A stretch of 12,663 bases of DNA from Christensenella sp. UBA4263 (GCA_002395225.1 DGWH01000141.1:1-12663); one strand, 5' to 3'; shown: positions 1-6,843, counted from the first letter of the stretch. Notes: generated by a model not told the origin, from the letters alone. Program-made: numbers and translations.

Positions 1-995
1 GCTTCATGTTCTCCACGGTCGGCACGGATGCCATTGAGGGAACGGCCCGCTTTACATTCGGCCAGACGGCGCTCAAGGGCGGATTTGACATGCTGGCCGT
101 CATGGTCGGTCTGTTCGCGGTAGGTGAGATCATCAGCGCCGCCGAGACCAGCCGCCACAACGACGAGGAAGTCATTCAGCCCAGCATGAAGGGCGTCAAG
201 GGCTTCGGCTTCACCATGAAGGAATTCTGGGAACAGGGATGGAACGCCCTGCGTTCGGCCCTTATCGGCATGGGCATCGGCATTCTGCCCGGCATCGGCG
301 GCGGAACAAGCAATGTGCTGGCCTACACGGTGGCCAAGAATGCTGACAAGCGGGCGGATGAACTCGGACCTCTGGGAACCGGCCGAATCGACGGCGTCGT
401 GGCCTCTGAAACCGCCAACAACGCCACCATCGGCGGCGCCATGGTGCCGCTGCTCACCCTGGGCATCCCCGGCGATACCACCACCGCCATGCTGCTGGGT
501 GCCCTCACCCTTCACGGTCTCACACCGGGACCCCTGCTGTTCCAGAACCAGGCAGATGTTGTGTACGGCATCTTTGCCGCCATGCTCATTGCCTCCGTTA
601 TCATGCTGTTCATGGAATTCTTTGGCCTGCGGGTCTTTGTCAAGCTCCTCAGCATTCCCAAGTATATTCTGCTGCCCTGCGTTTTCGTTCTGTGCACTAT
701 CGGCGCCTATGCGCTCAAGAACAACATGAGCCAGGTCATTGCCTGTCTTGTCTTCGGTGCACTGGGCTTTGCGTTTAAGAAGCTGGAGATCCCCTCAACC
801 CCGTTCATTCTGGGCTTTATCCTGGGACCCCTGGCAGAGGTCAACTACCGCCGCGGCATGATCCGGACAAAAGGCGATTTCATGCCGTTCCTGACCAGTC
901 CCATCAGTGCCCTTTTCCTGGCGATCGCCGTGGGCGTTCTGCTTATTTATGCGACCAAACCCCTTCGTCAGAAACACAAATCAACGGCAAAATAA
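1..995 (+). CDS. TctA-family tripartite tricarboxylate transporter permease, C-terminal part (5' end off window)
   Basis: This is the large integral-membrane subunit of a tripartite tricarboxylate transporter (TTT), which takes up carboxylates such as citrate using a periplasmic or lipoprotein binding protein (TctC) and a small membrane subunit (TctB). The reading frame enters at base 3 without a start, so only about the last 330 of a usual 500 or so residues are present. The TctA signatures are visible: GIGGGTSN, then a run containing ASETANNATIGG and LLTLGIPGDTTTAMLLGAL, then HGLTPGPLLF. Several hydrophobic membrane segments follow, and the protein ends in a short basic tail (RQKHKSTAK). 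The stop is followed after three bases by a strong hairpin terminator. TctB and TctC are not visible and are presumably upstream. The substrate cannot be read from the sequence. The family call is firm. Confidence 0.93.
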   Translation, partial: FMFSTVGTDAIEGTARFTFGQTALKGGFDMLAVMVGLFAVGEIISAAETSRHNDEEVIQPSMKGVKGFGFTMKEFWEQGWNALRSALIGMGIGILPGIGGGTSNVLAYTVAKNADKRADELGPLGTGRIDGVVASETANNATIGGAMVPLLTLGIPGDTTTAMLLGALTLHGLTPGPLLFQNQADVVYGIFAAMLIASVIMLFMEFFGLRVFVKLLSIPKYILLPCVFVLCTIGAYALKNNMSQVIACLVFGALGFAFKKLEIPSTPFILGFILGPLAEVNYRRGMIRTKGDFMPFLTSPISALFLAIAVGVLLIYATKPLRQKHKSTAK

Positions 996-998
996 ACC

Positions 999-1023
999 AA
1001 AGACCGGGCATTGCCCGGTCTTT
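999..1023. terminator. Bidirectional intrinsic terminator between tctA and kdpE
   Basis: A perfect 11-bp stem (AAAGACCGGGC, 999-1009, against GCCCGGTCTTT, 1013-1023) closes a 3-nt loop. It is T-rich on both exits: TTTGATTTTA on the plus strand, and TTTGGTTTATTTT on the minus strand. It lies between the convergent stops of the permease gene (995) and the response regulator (1028), so it can serve both. Confidence 0.9.
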
Positions 1024-1027
1024 GATT

Positions 1028-1756
1028 TTATGCATCCTCGTCATTTTCTGCCATGCGATAGCCGACGCCGACCTCCGTGAAAATATATTTCGGCTCATTG
1101 GGATCCGATTCGATTTTCCGGCGGATACCGGCCATGTACACCCGCAGAATTTTGTTGTCCATGGAGGCGGCGGGTCCCCAGAGTTCCTGGAGAATGGCCT
1201 TATAGGTCAGGACGCGTCCGGCATGCTTTCCCAGCAGGGATACGATGCGAAATTCGGTGGGTGTCAGATGAACGTCGTTCCCGCTGACGATGACCCGGTG
1301 CTTTCGGTAATCGATTTCAAGGCCGCCGACCCGGTAAACGCCGTTCAGACCAATTTCATCTTTTTCTGCCGTGGTGCAGGTATGCCGCAGGGCGGCACGA
1401 ATGCGTGCCAGCAGTTCCACAGTTCCGAAAGGCTTCGTAATGTAATCATCCGCGCCCTCATCCAGCGCCTCTGCCTTGTCTCTTTCATGACTTCGTGCGG
1501 AAATGACAATGATGGGGGTCTGCGTCCAGCTGCGAACGCTCTGGATAATCGAGCGGCCGTCCATATCGGGCAGACCAAGATCCAGCAGAATGCAGTCCGG
1601 ACAGTGGGAGGAGATGATCTGCAGGGCACTTTTTCCATCGGACGCGGTAAGGGGATCATAGCCGCTGGCCGTGAGGGTGGTTTTGAGAAAGGTACAGATT
1701 CCCGGATCGTCCTCGATGATCAGGATTTTATTTCGAAGTGTTCCGGCCAAATTCAT
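1028..1756 (-). CDS. kdpE: KdpE-like response regulator, OmpR/PhoB class
   Basis: Cytoplasmic DNA-binding response regulator of 242 residues. The receiver domain (about 10-122) shows acidic pocket D16/D17, phospho-acceptor D59 in DLGLPDMDG, S86 and K108 (KPF). The winged-helix domain (about 140-236) contains LTPTEFRIVSLLGKHAG, then VLTYKAILQELWG and the RVYMAGIRRKIE recognition region, ending GVGYRM. This is the KdpE pattern. It lies 54 bp downstream of its sensor kinase on the same strand, so the two are co-transcribed. The start is ambiguous. The ATG has only one base between it and AGGAG, whereas the TTG two codons later (1748-1750) has ideal 7-nt spacing; the protein would then be 240 residues. 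KdpE normally activates the potassium pump operon kdpFABC, but no pump gene is in this window, so the target is unknown. Confidence 0.92.
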   Translation of the reverse strand: MNLAGTLRNKILIIEDDPGICTFLKTTLTASGYDPLTASDGKSALQIISSHCPDCILLDLGLPDMDGRSIIQSVRSWTQTPIIVISARSHERDKAEALDEGADDYITKPFGTVELLARIRAALRHTCTTAEKDEIGLNGVYRVGGLEIDYRKHRVIVSGNDVHLTPTEFRIVSLLGKHAGRVLTYKAILQELWGPAASMDNKILRVYMAGIRRKIESDPNEPKYIFTEVGVGYRMAENDEDA

Positions 1757-1810
1757 TCTCCTCTCAGGACGGGCTGGTTATTGTTTGCTGATATTGTTTG
1801 AACAGAGGTT

Positions 1811-2851
1811 TTACTGAGGATAAGGCAGATCAAAGCTGACAGCCAGACCGCCGTGAGCGCTTCGGCTGACATGCATTTCTCCTTGGTGCGCGCGGACAAT
1901 GGTACGGCATACCGTCAGTCCGATTCCCATGCCGCGCCGGCTGTCCGCGTGTTCAGAGGCCGGACTGCCTTCAAGCAGACGGGACATCCTGGCGGCATCC
2001 ACACCGGCGCCGTTATCTTCAACAGAGAGAATGATCCGGTTTGACTTTGTCGTAATATGCAGCCAGATCTGCGTGGCACCGGCGGCATGGGCATTGACGT
2101 TGTCAAACAGATTAATAAGTACCTGTTCGATCAGCACGCCGTCCATCGGCACGATCAGGATGCGGTCCTGTGTATCGACCAGGACAGGCAAAGCCTCCGG
2201 TGAACGGCGATACTTGTGGACGGCGCTTCCGATGATTTCCTCAAGCACCTCGTCCTCTTTCCGGATGGAAATATCGCCGCTGATCCTGGTCACGGAAAGG
2301 AGGTTTTCGGTGACACGCACCAGCCACTGGGCATCCCGCCGGATGCCGTCGACCAGAGGTTCCTGATCCTCTGCTGAGAGTGTCTGTTCCTGCAGGGCAG
2401 AGCTGGCGCCCAGGATGGAGGCAAGCGGAGTCCGGATGTCGTGTGCAATGGCCCGCAGAAGATTGGCGTGCATCTTTTCTCGCTCCGCTTCAAAGCGAAA
2501 CTGTTCCTGCTGCTTGATCTGTGTGGTCAGCGCGCTGATGATCATGGAGACGATCAGCATGACGGCGGCAGTCAGCGCATAGCCGGGATAGGTGATGTTA
2601 AAGGTCCAGAACGGATAGGTAAAGATGTAATTCACAAAAAAAGTGCCGGCGATTGAGGCGGCAATGCCCCACCCGTATCCGCTGGTGAACCGGGCAATCA
2701 GTGCCACGGCGAGAATAAAGACGGCTGTGGCAAATGGATTGTTGTCATCATTGACACGGGCCAGGAACATGGACAGGACGAGAGCCGCAGCCATAATGCC
2801 GGATGTGAGGAGTAAATTTCTCCAGAATCGGGGGAATTTCTCTTTATGCAT
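1811..2851 (-). CDS. kdpD: Short KdpD-type sensor histidine kinase (DUF4118 membrane domain, no KdpD/Usp N-terminus)
   Basis: Membrane sensor kinase of 346 residues. The N-terminus (about residues 10-110) has four hydrophobic segments typical of the KdpD DUF4118 membrane domain. A linker follows (KQQEQFRFEAEREKMHANLLRAIAHD), then the HisKA box AHDIRTPLASI with phospho-accepting His137. The HATPase domain has an N-box-like INLFDNVNAHA, a G1 box DNGAGVD and a G2 box RRGMGIGLTV. The large cytoplasmic KdpD sensor and Usp-like domains of E. coli KdpD (about 900 residues) are absent. I chose the ATG at 2849-2851 because AGAGGA sits 7 bases upstream. An in-frame extension to 2929 exists but has no comparable ribosome site and runs into the repeat array. 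It pairs with kdpE 54 bp downstream. The signal it senses is unknown. Confidence 0.88.
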   Translation of the reverse strand: MHKEKFPRFWRNLLLTSGIMAAALVLSMFLARVNDDNNPFATAVFILAVALIARFTSGYGWGIAASIAGTFFVNYIFTYPFWTFNITYPGYALTAAVMLIVSMIISALTTQIKQQEQFRFEAEREKMHANLLRAIAHDIRTPLASILGASSALQEQTLSAEDQEPLVDGIRRDAQWLVRVTENLLSVTRISGDISIRKEDEVLEEIIGSAVHKYRRSPEALPVLVDTQDRILIVPMDGVLIEQVLINLFDNVNAHAAGATQIWLHITTKSNRIILSVEDNGAGVDAARMSRLLEGSPASEHADSRRGMGIGLTVCRTIVRAHQGEMHVSRSAHGGLAVSFDLPYPQ

Positions 2852-2875
2852 GAGTCCGTCCTCTTTATGATCAGT

Positions 2876-2935
2876 GTTTCGGCACCGCTGCTTTTCAGTA
2901 CGCATATTGGACAAAACGATGCTGCGCATCGGCCC
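2876..2935 (+). repeat. Hairpin repeat, copy 1 (tandem pair in the kdpD leader)
   Basis: About 60 bp of a dispersed repeat. The body (CGGCACCGCTGC, TTCAGTACGCATATTGG, ACAAAA) leads to a perfect hairpin CGATGC-TGC-GCATCG at 2917-2931, then GCCC. It is closely similar to copy 2, with hairpins 86 bp apart. It lies between the proposed kdp promoter and the kdpD ribosome site, so it would be transcribed in the 5' leader, hairpin first. Confidence 0.85.
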
Positions 2936-2950
2936 TCCGCGATGATCTGC

Positions 2951-3021
2951 GGCCTGTTCTTTCGCGGCACCGCCGCTCTTCAGTACGCCTATTGGACAAT
3001 AACGATGCTGCGCATCGGCCC
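2951..3021 (+). repeat. Hairpin repeat, copy 2 (tandem pair in the kdpD leader)
   Basis: About 71 bp. It contains GGCCTGTTCTTTCGCGGCAC, then TTCAGTACGCCTATTGGACA, then hairpin CGATGC-TGC-GCATCG (3003-3017) and GCCC. It also has a small extra stem GCGGC-ACC-GCCGC in its left half. The last part, including the whole hairpin, is identical in sequence to copy 1. It ends 13 bp from the -10 box of the minus-strand promoter. Confidence 0.85.
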
Positions 3022-3034
3022 TTATCTACGCCTG

Positions 3035-3043
3035 ATTATATCA
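3035..3043 (-). promoter_or_regulatory. Extended -10 promoter for kdpDE
   Basis: On the minus strand the sequence reads TGATATAAT, an extended -10 element (TGn plus perfect TATAAT). There is no good -35 hexamer at 17-18 bp. Transcription would start near 3028, giving a leader of about 175 nt that contains both repeat copies before the kdpD start. The spacing and perfect -10 make it plausible; it is not tested. Confidence 0.6.
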
Positions 3044-3125
3044 TGATGCGGACCGGGAAACGGGGGAAAAGTGGAAGCGGGCATTTTCTTAGCGAAATAT
3101 TAGCGGTCTTGTGGCATGACAAATA

Positions 3126-3170
3126 AACAGACATCCTGTTCACTCACGCTGAGTCGGCAGAATGTCTGTT
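3126..3170 (-). terminator. Terminator downstream of the MATE gene
   Basis: A 9-bp outer stem (AACAGACAT, 3126-3134, with ATGTCTGTT, 3162-3170) encloses an inner perfect hairpin ACTCA-CGC-TGAGT (3142-3154). On the minus strand it lies 17 bp past the MATE stop and is followed by TTTATTTGTC. It is larger than a classical terminator, but its position and T-rich exit fit. It also insulates the MATE gene from the kdp promoter region. Confidence 0.65.
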
Positions 3171-3187
3171 CAGGCCTGAAGAAGTTG

Positions 3188-4576
3188 TTAAATGATCCTG
3201 TTTCCGGCCCACTTTTTGCTGCGGAATCGGGCGATATCCAGTGCGGCCTTGATACACCAGTCCAGAACCATGGCCAGGGCGATGCCGATGACTCCCATTC
3301 CCATCCACTTGGCCAGCAGGAAAGAGAGGAAGGTCCGGCAGACAACCGTGGCAAAAAGAGAGGCCCACATGGTGAATGTGACATCACCTGCGGCCCGGAG
3401 ACCGGAGGAAAGGGGACCGGAAAAGGGCTGAACGAAGGCGGCAAACAGATTGTGAATTGCCACGATAATCAGGATCAGGTGCTTGGTTTCAGCGGAAAGG
3501 TCGTAAAGCGGGAGCAGCAGAGGGGTCAGGATCATGACCAGAATGTTCCATACCAGGGCAAGCATCAGGGAAAGCCGTGTCAGCTTTCGCATGTACCAGT
3601 CGGCTGCTTCGACATCACCGGCACCCATACACTGACCGATGACGGTAATGAAGACGGTTCCCATGGACATGCTCATGCAGGCGGCAAGGGACCAGAAGGT
3701 CTGTCCGGTGGTGTTGGCGGCGATCTGGGAGGTGCCAAAGGTGGCTACCAGCATTCCCAGGACAACCTTGGCGGCCTGAAAAAGCGTGTTCTCGATGGAA
3801 TTTGGAATCGCGACCCCGAGGATGCGCTTGGCCATGGGAACATCCAGACGGAACACATGCTTTGCACGGATACGAACCGGATCTTTTCCCCCGGGATGAA
3901 TACAAAGCCAGGTCATGCACAGGGCAGCCACATACCAGGAAAATGTGGTCGGCCAGGCGACGCCTGCTGCGCCTGCCTTTAACACAAAGATCCCGATGGC
4001 GTTGCCTGCCACATTGATCAGGTTTGCCAGCAAAGAAACCCACATGGTAATCCTGGTCTCACCCATGGAGCGATAGATGGCGGCACCGGCGTTATAGATC
4101 GCGTTTGCGGGAAAAGAGAGCGTTACGATCCACATATAGGTCTTGCAGGCTTCCATGGTGGCCGGCTCTGTTTCCGGATACATGGCCTGCAGGAGGGTGG
4201 AACCAAACAACAGCATCAGCGCCGTGCAGACCAGGGACAGGAGGCCGGCAATGTGGAAAATCTGGGAGGCGGCCAGTTCGGAATTGTCCTTGTTTCTGCT
4301 GCCGATATACTGACTTACCACGACCGCTCCGCCGGCTGAAATGGCCGTGAAGAGGTAGATGAAAATGGTGTAGATCATGGTATCCAGCCCGACACCCGCC
4401 ACGACGGCCTCGCCGGCATAGCTGACCATCATGGTATCAGCCAGGCCGACCACCATTTGCAGGAGCTGCTCAATGAGCAGAGGAATGATCATGGCTTTCA
4501 GTGCGGCATTGGAAAAGAACTGCCGCTCTTTTGGCAAAGCATCTTTGGGCTCGATCCATCGAAGGATTCCCTGCAT
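3188..4576 (-). CDS. MATE-family multidrug efflux transporter
   Basis: Integral membrane antiporter of 462 residues, the normal length for the family, with about 12 hydrophobic segments in two related halves. Family features include the first-helix region MIIPLLIEQLLQMVVGLADTM, the ADTMMVSYAGEAVVAGVGL stretch, SAGGAVVVSQYIGS in the third segment, and a matching second-half segment TFGTSQIAANTTGQTFWSL. MATE proteins export cationic or planar compounds using a Na+ or H+ gradient; the substrate is not readable here. The ATG has AAAGGG 6 bases upstream. It lies 101 bp downstream of a TetR-type gene on the same strand, with a terminator hairpin between them. No convincing promoter of its own is visible, so it may depend on readthrough from the tetR promoter. 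Confidence 0.93.
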   Translation of the reverse strand: MQGILRWIEPKDALPKERQFFSNAALKAMIIPLLIEQLLQMVVGLADTMMVSYAGEAVVAGVGLDTMIYTIFIYLFTAISAGGAVVVSQYIGSRNKDNSELAASQIFHIAGLLSLVCTALMLLFGSTLLQAMYPETEPATMEACKTYMWIVTLSFPANAIYNAGAAIYRSMGETRITMWVSLLANLINVAGNAIGIFVLKAGAAGVAWPTTFSWYVAALCMTWLCIHPGGKDPVRIRAKHVFRLDVPMAKRILGVAIPNSIENTLFQAAKVVLGMLVATFGTSQIAANTTGQTFWSLAACMSMSMGTVFITVIGQCMGAGDVEAADWYMRKLTRLSLMLALVWNILVMILTPLLLPLYDLSAETKHLILIIVAIHNLFAAFVQPFSGPLSSGLRAAGDVTFTMWASLFATVVCRTFLSFLLAKWMGMGVIGIALAMVLDWCIKAALDIARFRSKKWAGNRII

Positions 4577-4619
4577 TTTTATCCCTTTCTTTCAATACCC
4601 CCCGGCAGTGCGGGATGAC

Positions 4620-4638
4620 AAAAAAGCCTCAGTGAGGC
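4620..4638 (-). terminator. Intrinsic terminator between tetR and the MATE gene
   Basis: On the minus strand GCCTCA-C-TGAGGC is followed directly by six T residues. The stem is perfect (effectively 5 bp with a 3-nt loop) and lies about 40 bp past the tetR stop and 44 bp before the MATE start. Because both genes read the same way, it would reduce but perhaps not abolish expression of the transporter from the tetR promoter. Confidence 0.75.
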
Positions 4639-4677
4639 GCGAAAACCGAATCCGGAAAGCTTTTGGCAAGGCCAGGC

Positions 4678-5370
4678 TTACGGTTTTACATCCAGCAGCT
4701 TTCTGAGGCAGGTGTAGGTGAGATCATAGGCGGACTGATAGACATAGGAGATACCCGCCTGCTCCATGGCCAGCTTCTGCTTTTCTGTTACGCTGGTATA
4801 GGGATAGATGCCGTAAATGAACGGGAAAAACGCATACAGGAACTGCTGCCGGGCGTGGTCGTCCATTTCAGGAATATACTTTTCGAGCATTCGGGTAACA
4901 TGGGTCAGGGAGGACCCAAAGGCGATTTTGAATTCAGCCAGCCGCTCCGGACGGGAATTTGCTTCCATATCGAAATGATTCATGGACAGGAGACGCAAAA
5001 GTCTTGGCCGCTGTGTCAGAGTCCTGGCCAGGGTCTGAGCCAGTTCATCGCGGGTCATGGATTCTTTCTGCACCATGACGGCATCCATGGCTTCGTCCCA
5101 CAGCTCATATTCTTTCTGCAGCAGTGCCAGAAAGATTTCTTCCTTTGTTTCAAAGTAGTTATAGATCGACGTACGGGTGAACGTTGTGGCAGCTGCAATC
5201 TCCTTGATGGTGATTTCCTTGAAACTCATGGTTTCATACAGCTCTGCACAGGCGGCAATGATTTCTTCTTTCCGCGCGGCCGTCAGCGCGGGTGAGCCTC
5301 TGGATATAGGATATTCCTCCTTTGAGAGCCGAAACTTGTTCGTGCGGCTCTGTTTTTTCAATGCTGACAT
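4678..5370 (-). CDS. TetR/AcrR-family transcriptional regulator (start uncertain)
   Basis: Cytoplasmic repressor-type protein. The N-terminal helix-turn-helix is clear: AARKEEIIAACAELY, then FKEITIKEIAAATTFTRTSIYNYF, then TKEEIFLALL. The remaining 150 or so residues form the helical ligand and dimer domain, including WDEAMDAV, RLLRLLSMNHFDME and a C-terminal LRKLLDVKP. It resembles the TetR subfamily often found beside MATE pumps, so it probably controls the pump gene 101 bp downstream. The start is a real problem. The ATG at 5368-5370 used here (230 residues) has no ribosome site and lies inside a repeat. A TTG at 5419-5421 is also in frame. The only good Shine-Dalgarno (5316-5323) precedes an ATA codon at 5305-5307, which would give a 209-residue protein starting just before the HTH domain. 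Confidence 0.88.
   Translation of the reverse strand: MSALKKQSRTNKFRLSKEEYPISRGSPALTAARKEEIIAACAELYETMSFKEITIKEIAAATTFTRTSIYNYFETKEEIFLALLQKEYELWDEAMDAVMVQKESMTRDELAQTLARTLTQRPRLLRLLSMNHFDMEANSRPERLAEFKIAFGSSLTHVTRMLEKYIPEMDDHARQQFLYAFFPFIYGIYPYTSVTEKQKLAMEQAGISYVYQSAYDLTYTCLRKLLDVKP
5305..5323 (-). promoter_or_regulatory. Strong Shine-Dalgarno followed by ATA inside the tetR 5' end
   Basis: The minus strand carries AAAGGAGG (5323-5316), the best ribosome site in this gene, then 8 bases, then an in-frame ATA (5307-5305). No ATG, GTG or TTG occurs at a usable distance in any frame. Either ATA is a rare start codon, or an original ATG was lost, or the match is a chance product of the codons Ser-Lys-Glu-Glu. 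Confidence 0.55.
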
Positions 5371-5397
5371 TGATAAATCGACGCTTCTGCGTCGGAT
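5335..5397 (+). repeat. Hairpin repeat, copy 3 (diverged, at the 5' end of tetR)
   Basis: About 63 bp matching the other copies with more substitutions. It reads GTTCGTGCGGCTCTG, TTTTTTCAATGCTGACATTG, ATAAAT, then hairpin CGACGC-TTCT-GCGTCG (5379-5394). Body positions align with the copy at 11905-11976 (TTTTTTTAGTGCTCAT, then GACGAATCGACGC). It lies downstream of the tetR promoter, hairpin first, so it would be part of the tetR 5' leader or N-terminal codons. Confidence 0.65.
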
Positions 5398-5436
5398 GAA
5401 CTCTTTCTGCAGTTCAAACAAGCGTGAACGCTGAGA

Positions 5437-5465
5437 AGAATATCATAAAGCTGACATGGTGTCAA
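5437..5465 (-). promoter_or_regulatory. tetR promoter with overlapping inverted-repeat operator
   Basis: The minus strand has a consensus -35 TTGACA (5465-5460), a 17-bp spacer and -10 TATTCT (5442-5437), predicting transcription from about 5430. The -35 and spacer overlap a perfect inverted repeat TGACA-TGG-TGTCA (5452-5464), a natural place for autorepression by the TetR protein. The boxes are directly visible; the regulator assignment is inference. Confidence 0.7.
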
Positions 5466-5534
5466 TATAGATTTCTGCGAGATCGGGGATTTCGCACGAT
5501 ACTTCAATTGCAAAACGAACTTTTTCCCCCAGCT

Positions 5535-5544
5535 CCCACGTGGG
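5535..5544. other. 10-bp perfect palindrome in the tetR-lysR gap
   Basis: CCCACGTGGG is a perfect palindrome about 70 bp upstream of the tetR promoter. Apart from this, the tetR promoter and the lysR terminator-like hairpin, I see nothing else in the gap between tetR and lysR. It could be a protein-binding site; no second copy was found in the window. Confidence 0.35.
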
Positions 5545-5659
5545 TGAAATAAGTCTTGTAAATTGGACAGAGAAGTTACTCTTTTAAAGAGAACTGCAGT
5601 ATATTTACGATACTGTCCCATTCTGATGTCCTCTAGATGGAAATGAAGGAAAGCGAAGC

Positions 5660-5684
5660 ACATTGCCTGTTCTGGAGGCAATGT
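5660..5684 (-). terminator. Terminator-like hairpin downstream of lysR
   Basis: A perfect 9-bp stem (ACATTGCCT with AGGCAATGT, 7-nt loop) starts 6 bp past the lysR stop on the minus strand. The downstream exit (GCTTCGCTTTCCTTC) is pyrimidine-rich but has no continuous T run, so it may be a weak terminator. Confidence 0.5.
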
Positions 5685-5690
5685 CCGGGA

Positions 5691-6635
5691 TCATGCTTTG
5701 TTTTTCGCCAGCAGGGAATCAGCCCCCTGAGCGGCAGAAATCCAGTAATTGCGGCACAGTTCCAGATATGCCTGCTCGGCTTTCCCCAGGTAGGCTCCCT
5801 GACGGCTGCACATGGTAATCTGCCAGCTGGGACGGGATGGCAGACGAAAATATACCACACTGCCGTCGTTGATGGCATAGACGGTTGGCAGCAGGGCACA
5901 GCCAAGGCCAAGAGAAACGATGCGGTATTTGCTCAGATTGCTGGCAGTGGAGAACAGCACATGCGGCGTAAATCCTGCCCGGGCAAACAGATCCTCTGTC
6001 AGGGAAAACAGCGTGGACTGCTGATAAATGCGGACAAAGGATTCCTCCGAAAAGACCTCAAGCTTTTTCTCTCGTGCACACCGCCAGTCGGGACTGCCGC
6101 CTGTGGCCAGAGAATGTGATGCAGGAACCGCCAGCACGATTTCCTCGTCGGCCATATAATGGTATTCGTTTCCGTCCTGCTGTTTTTGAGTCAGGGTTGC
6201 CAGTCCCAGGTCCAGCTGTCCGGCCGTAATCATGTGCTGCATGAGCGTTACCCGGCATTCCACCGGTTCTACCTGGATCTGGGGGAATTTTGCGTGAAAC
6301 GCCGGATAGATGGTGGTAAACATGTCGATTCCCCGTTCCGGAATCAGACCGACCGTTAAATGACGGCTGCTTTTTTCTGCATAATCTGCGATCTGGGCAT
6401 AGGCATCCTTTTTCAGCAGCAGCATTTGCCGGGCGGCAGCCAGATATGCCTCACCGGCAGGCGTCGGCTGCCAGTTGGCCCGGGAGCGGATGAACAGCGG
6501 CGTCCCCAGTTCCTCCTCCAGTTTCTGCAGCTGCTGGTTCAGGGCACTTTGAGTGACAAAGCGCTTTTCAGCGGCACGGGTTATGCTGCGTTCATCCGCG
6601 ATGCAGACGATGTTTTCGATCAGGTGAAGGTCCAT
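5691..6635 (-). CDS. LysR-type transcriptional regulator
   Basis: Cytoplasmic DNA-binding protein of 314 residues, normal for the family. The N-terminal winged helix (1-60) shows MDLHLIENIVCIADERSITR, AAEKRFVTQSALNQQLQKLE and ELGTPLFIRS. A linker helix follows. The C-terminal part is a periplasmic-binding-protein-like effector domain (LTVGLIPERG, later LDLGLATL, DEEIVLAVPASHSLA, VSLGLGCALLPTVYA). I chose the ATG at 6633-6635 because AAAGGAG lies 6 bases upstream and the HTH begins at once; a longer in-frame extension has no ribosome site and would cover the operator. It is divergent from the flavoprotein operon at 7078, the classic LysR arrangement, and probably activates that operon in response to its substrate. 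The effector is unknown. Confidence 0.92.
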   Translation of the reverse strand: MDLHLIENIVCIADERSITRAAEKRFVTQSALNQQLQKLEEELGTPLFIRSRANWQPTPAGEAYLAAARQMLLLKKDAYAQIADYAEKSSRHLTVGLIPERGIDMFTTIYPAFHAKFPQIQVEPVECRVTLMQHMITAGQLDLGLATLTQKQQDGNEYHYMADEEIVLAVPASHSLATGGSPDWRCAREKKLEVFSEESFVRIYQQSTLFSLTEDLFARAGFTPHVLFSTASNLSKYRIVSLGLGCALLPTVYAINDGSVVYFRLPSRPSWQITMCSRQGAYLGKAEQAYLELCRNYWISAAQGADSLLAKNKA

Positions 6636-6762
6636 GTGCTGCTCCTTTGCAGGCCTCAGCCTGCGTGGTTTTGTTATGGCCCGGATTTGACAAACTGTCG
6701 CGGCGGGACAGGACCACTCCTCTTCAAATACTGGATTTGTCAGTTGCCTGAGTCCTGAATCT

Positions 6763-6780
6763 GTCCGCTTCAGAGCGGAC
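6763..6780. other. Perfect hairpin in the lysR leader
   Basis: GTCCGCT-TCAG-AGCGGAC is a 7-bp perfect stem with a 4-nt loop, 25 bp from the proposed LysR operator. It would be in the lysR 5' leader. It has no T run, so I do not call it a terminator; it could be a second protein-binding site. Confidence 0.45.
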
Positions 6781-6804
6781 TGAAATCGGGCGGGGAATGG
6801 TTTG

Positions 6805-6825
6805 TATGTTAGCTGTGCTAACATA
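6805..6825. promoter_or_regulatory. Proposed LysR operator (T-N11-A inverted repeat)
   Basis: TATGTTAGC-TGT-GCTAACATA is a perfect 9-bp inverted repeat with a 3-bp centre. Its inner TTAGCTGTGCTAA fits the LysR-family T-N11-A rule. The centre (6815) falls about 65 bp upstream of the predicted start of the operon promoter at 6844-6872, the usual position of the LysR recognition site. It also lies at or just past the likely lysR start, which would allow autorepression. Confidence 0.8.
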
Positions 6826-6832
6826 TCTGTAA

Positions 6833-6838
6833 ATTATA
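6833..6838 (-). promoter_or_regulatory. Possible lysR -10 element
   Basis: The minus strand reads TATAAT here, 7 bp before the operator. No acceptable -35 hexamer sits at 16-18 bp. If used, transcription would begin within the operator. The match is perfect, but A+T-rich sequence here makes chance possible. Confidence 0.4.
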
Positions 6839-6843
6839 TGAAT

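Noticed and set aside
1022..1801. 259-codon open frame on the plus strand
   Set aside because: It is antisense to kdpE, whose receiver and winged-helix motifs are complete; the frame has no ribosome site and no family features.
2876..3021. CRISPR array
   Set aside because: Only two copies, imperfect and 60-71 bp long with about 15-bp gaps; the dispersed copies elsewhere also rule this out.
3116..3982. 288-codon open frame on the plus strand over the MATE gene
   Set aside because: Gly- and Gln-rich composition typical of antisense reading of a membrane protein; the MATE protein on the other strand is full length.
6636..6824. N-terminal extension of the LysR protein to 6824
   Set aside because: The extension has no ribosome site, is not LysR-like, and would overlap the operator; the ATG at 6635 has AAAGGAG at 6 bases.
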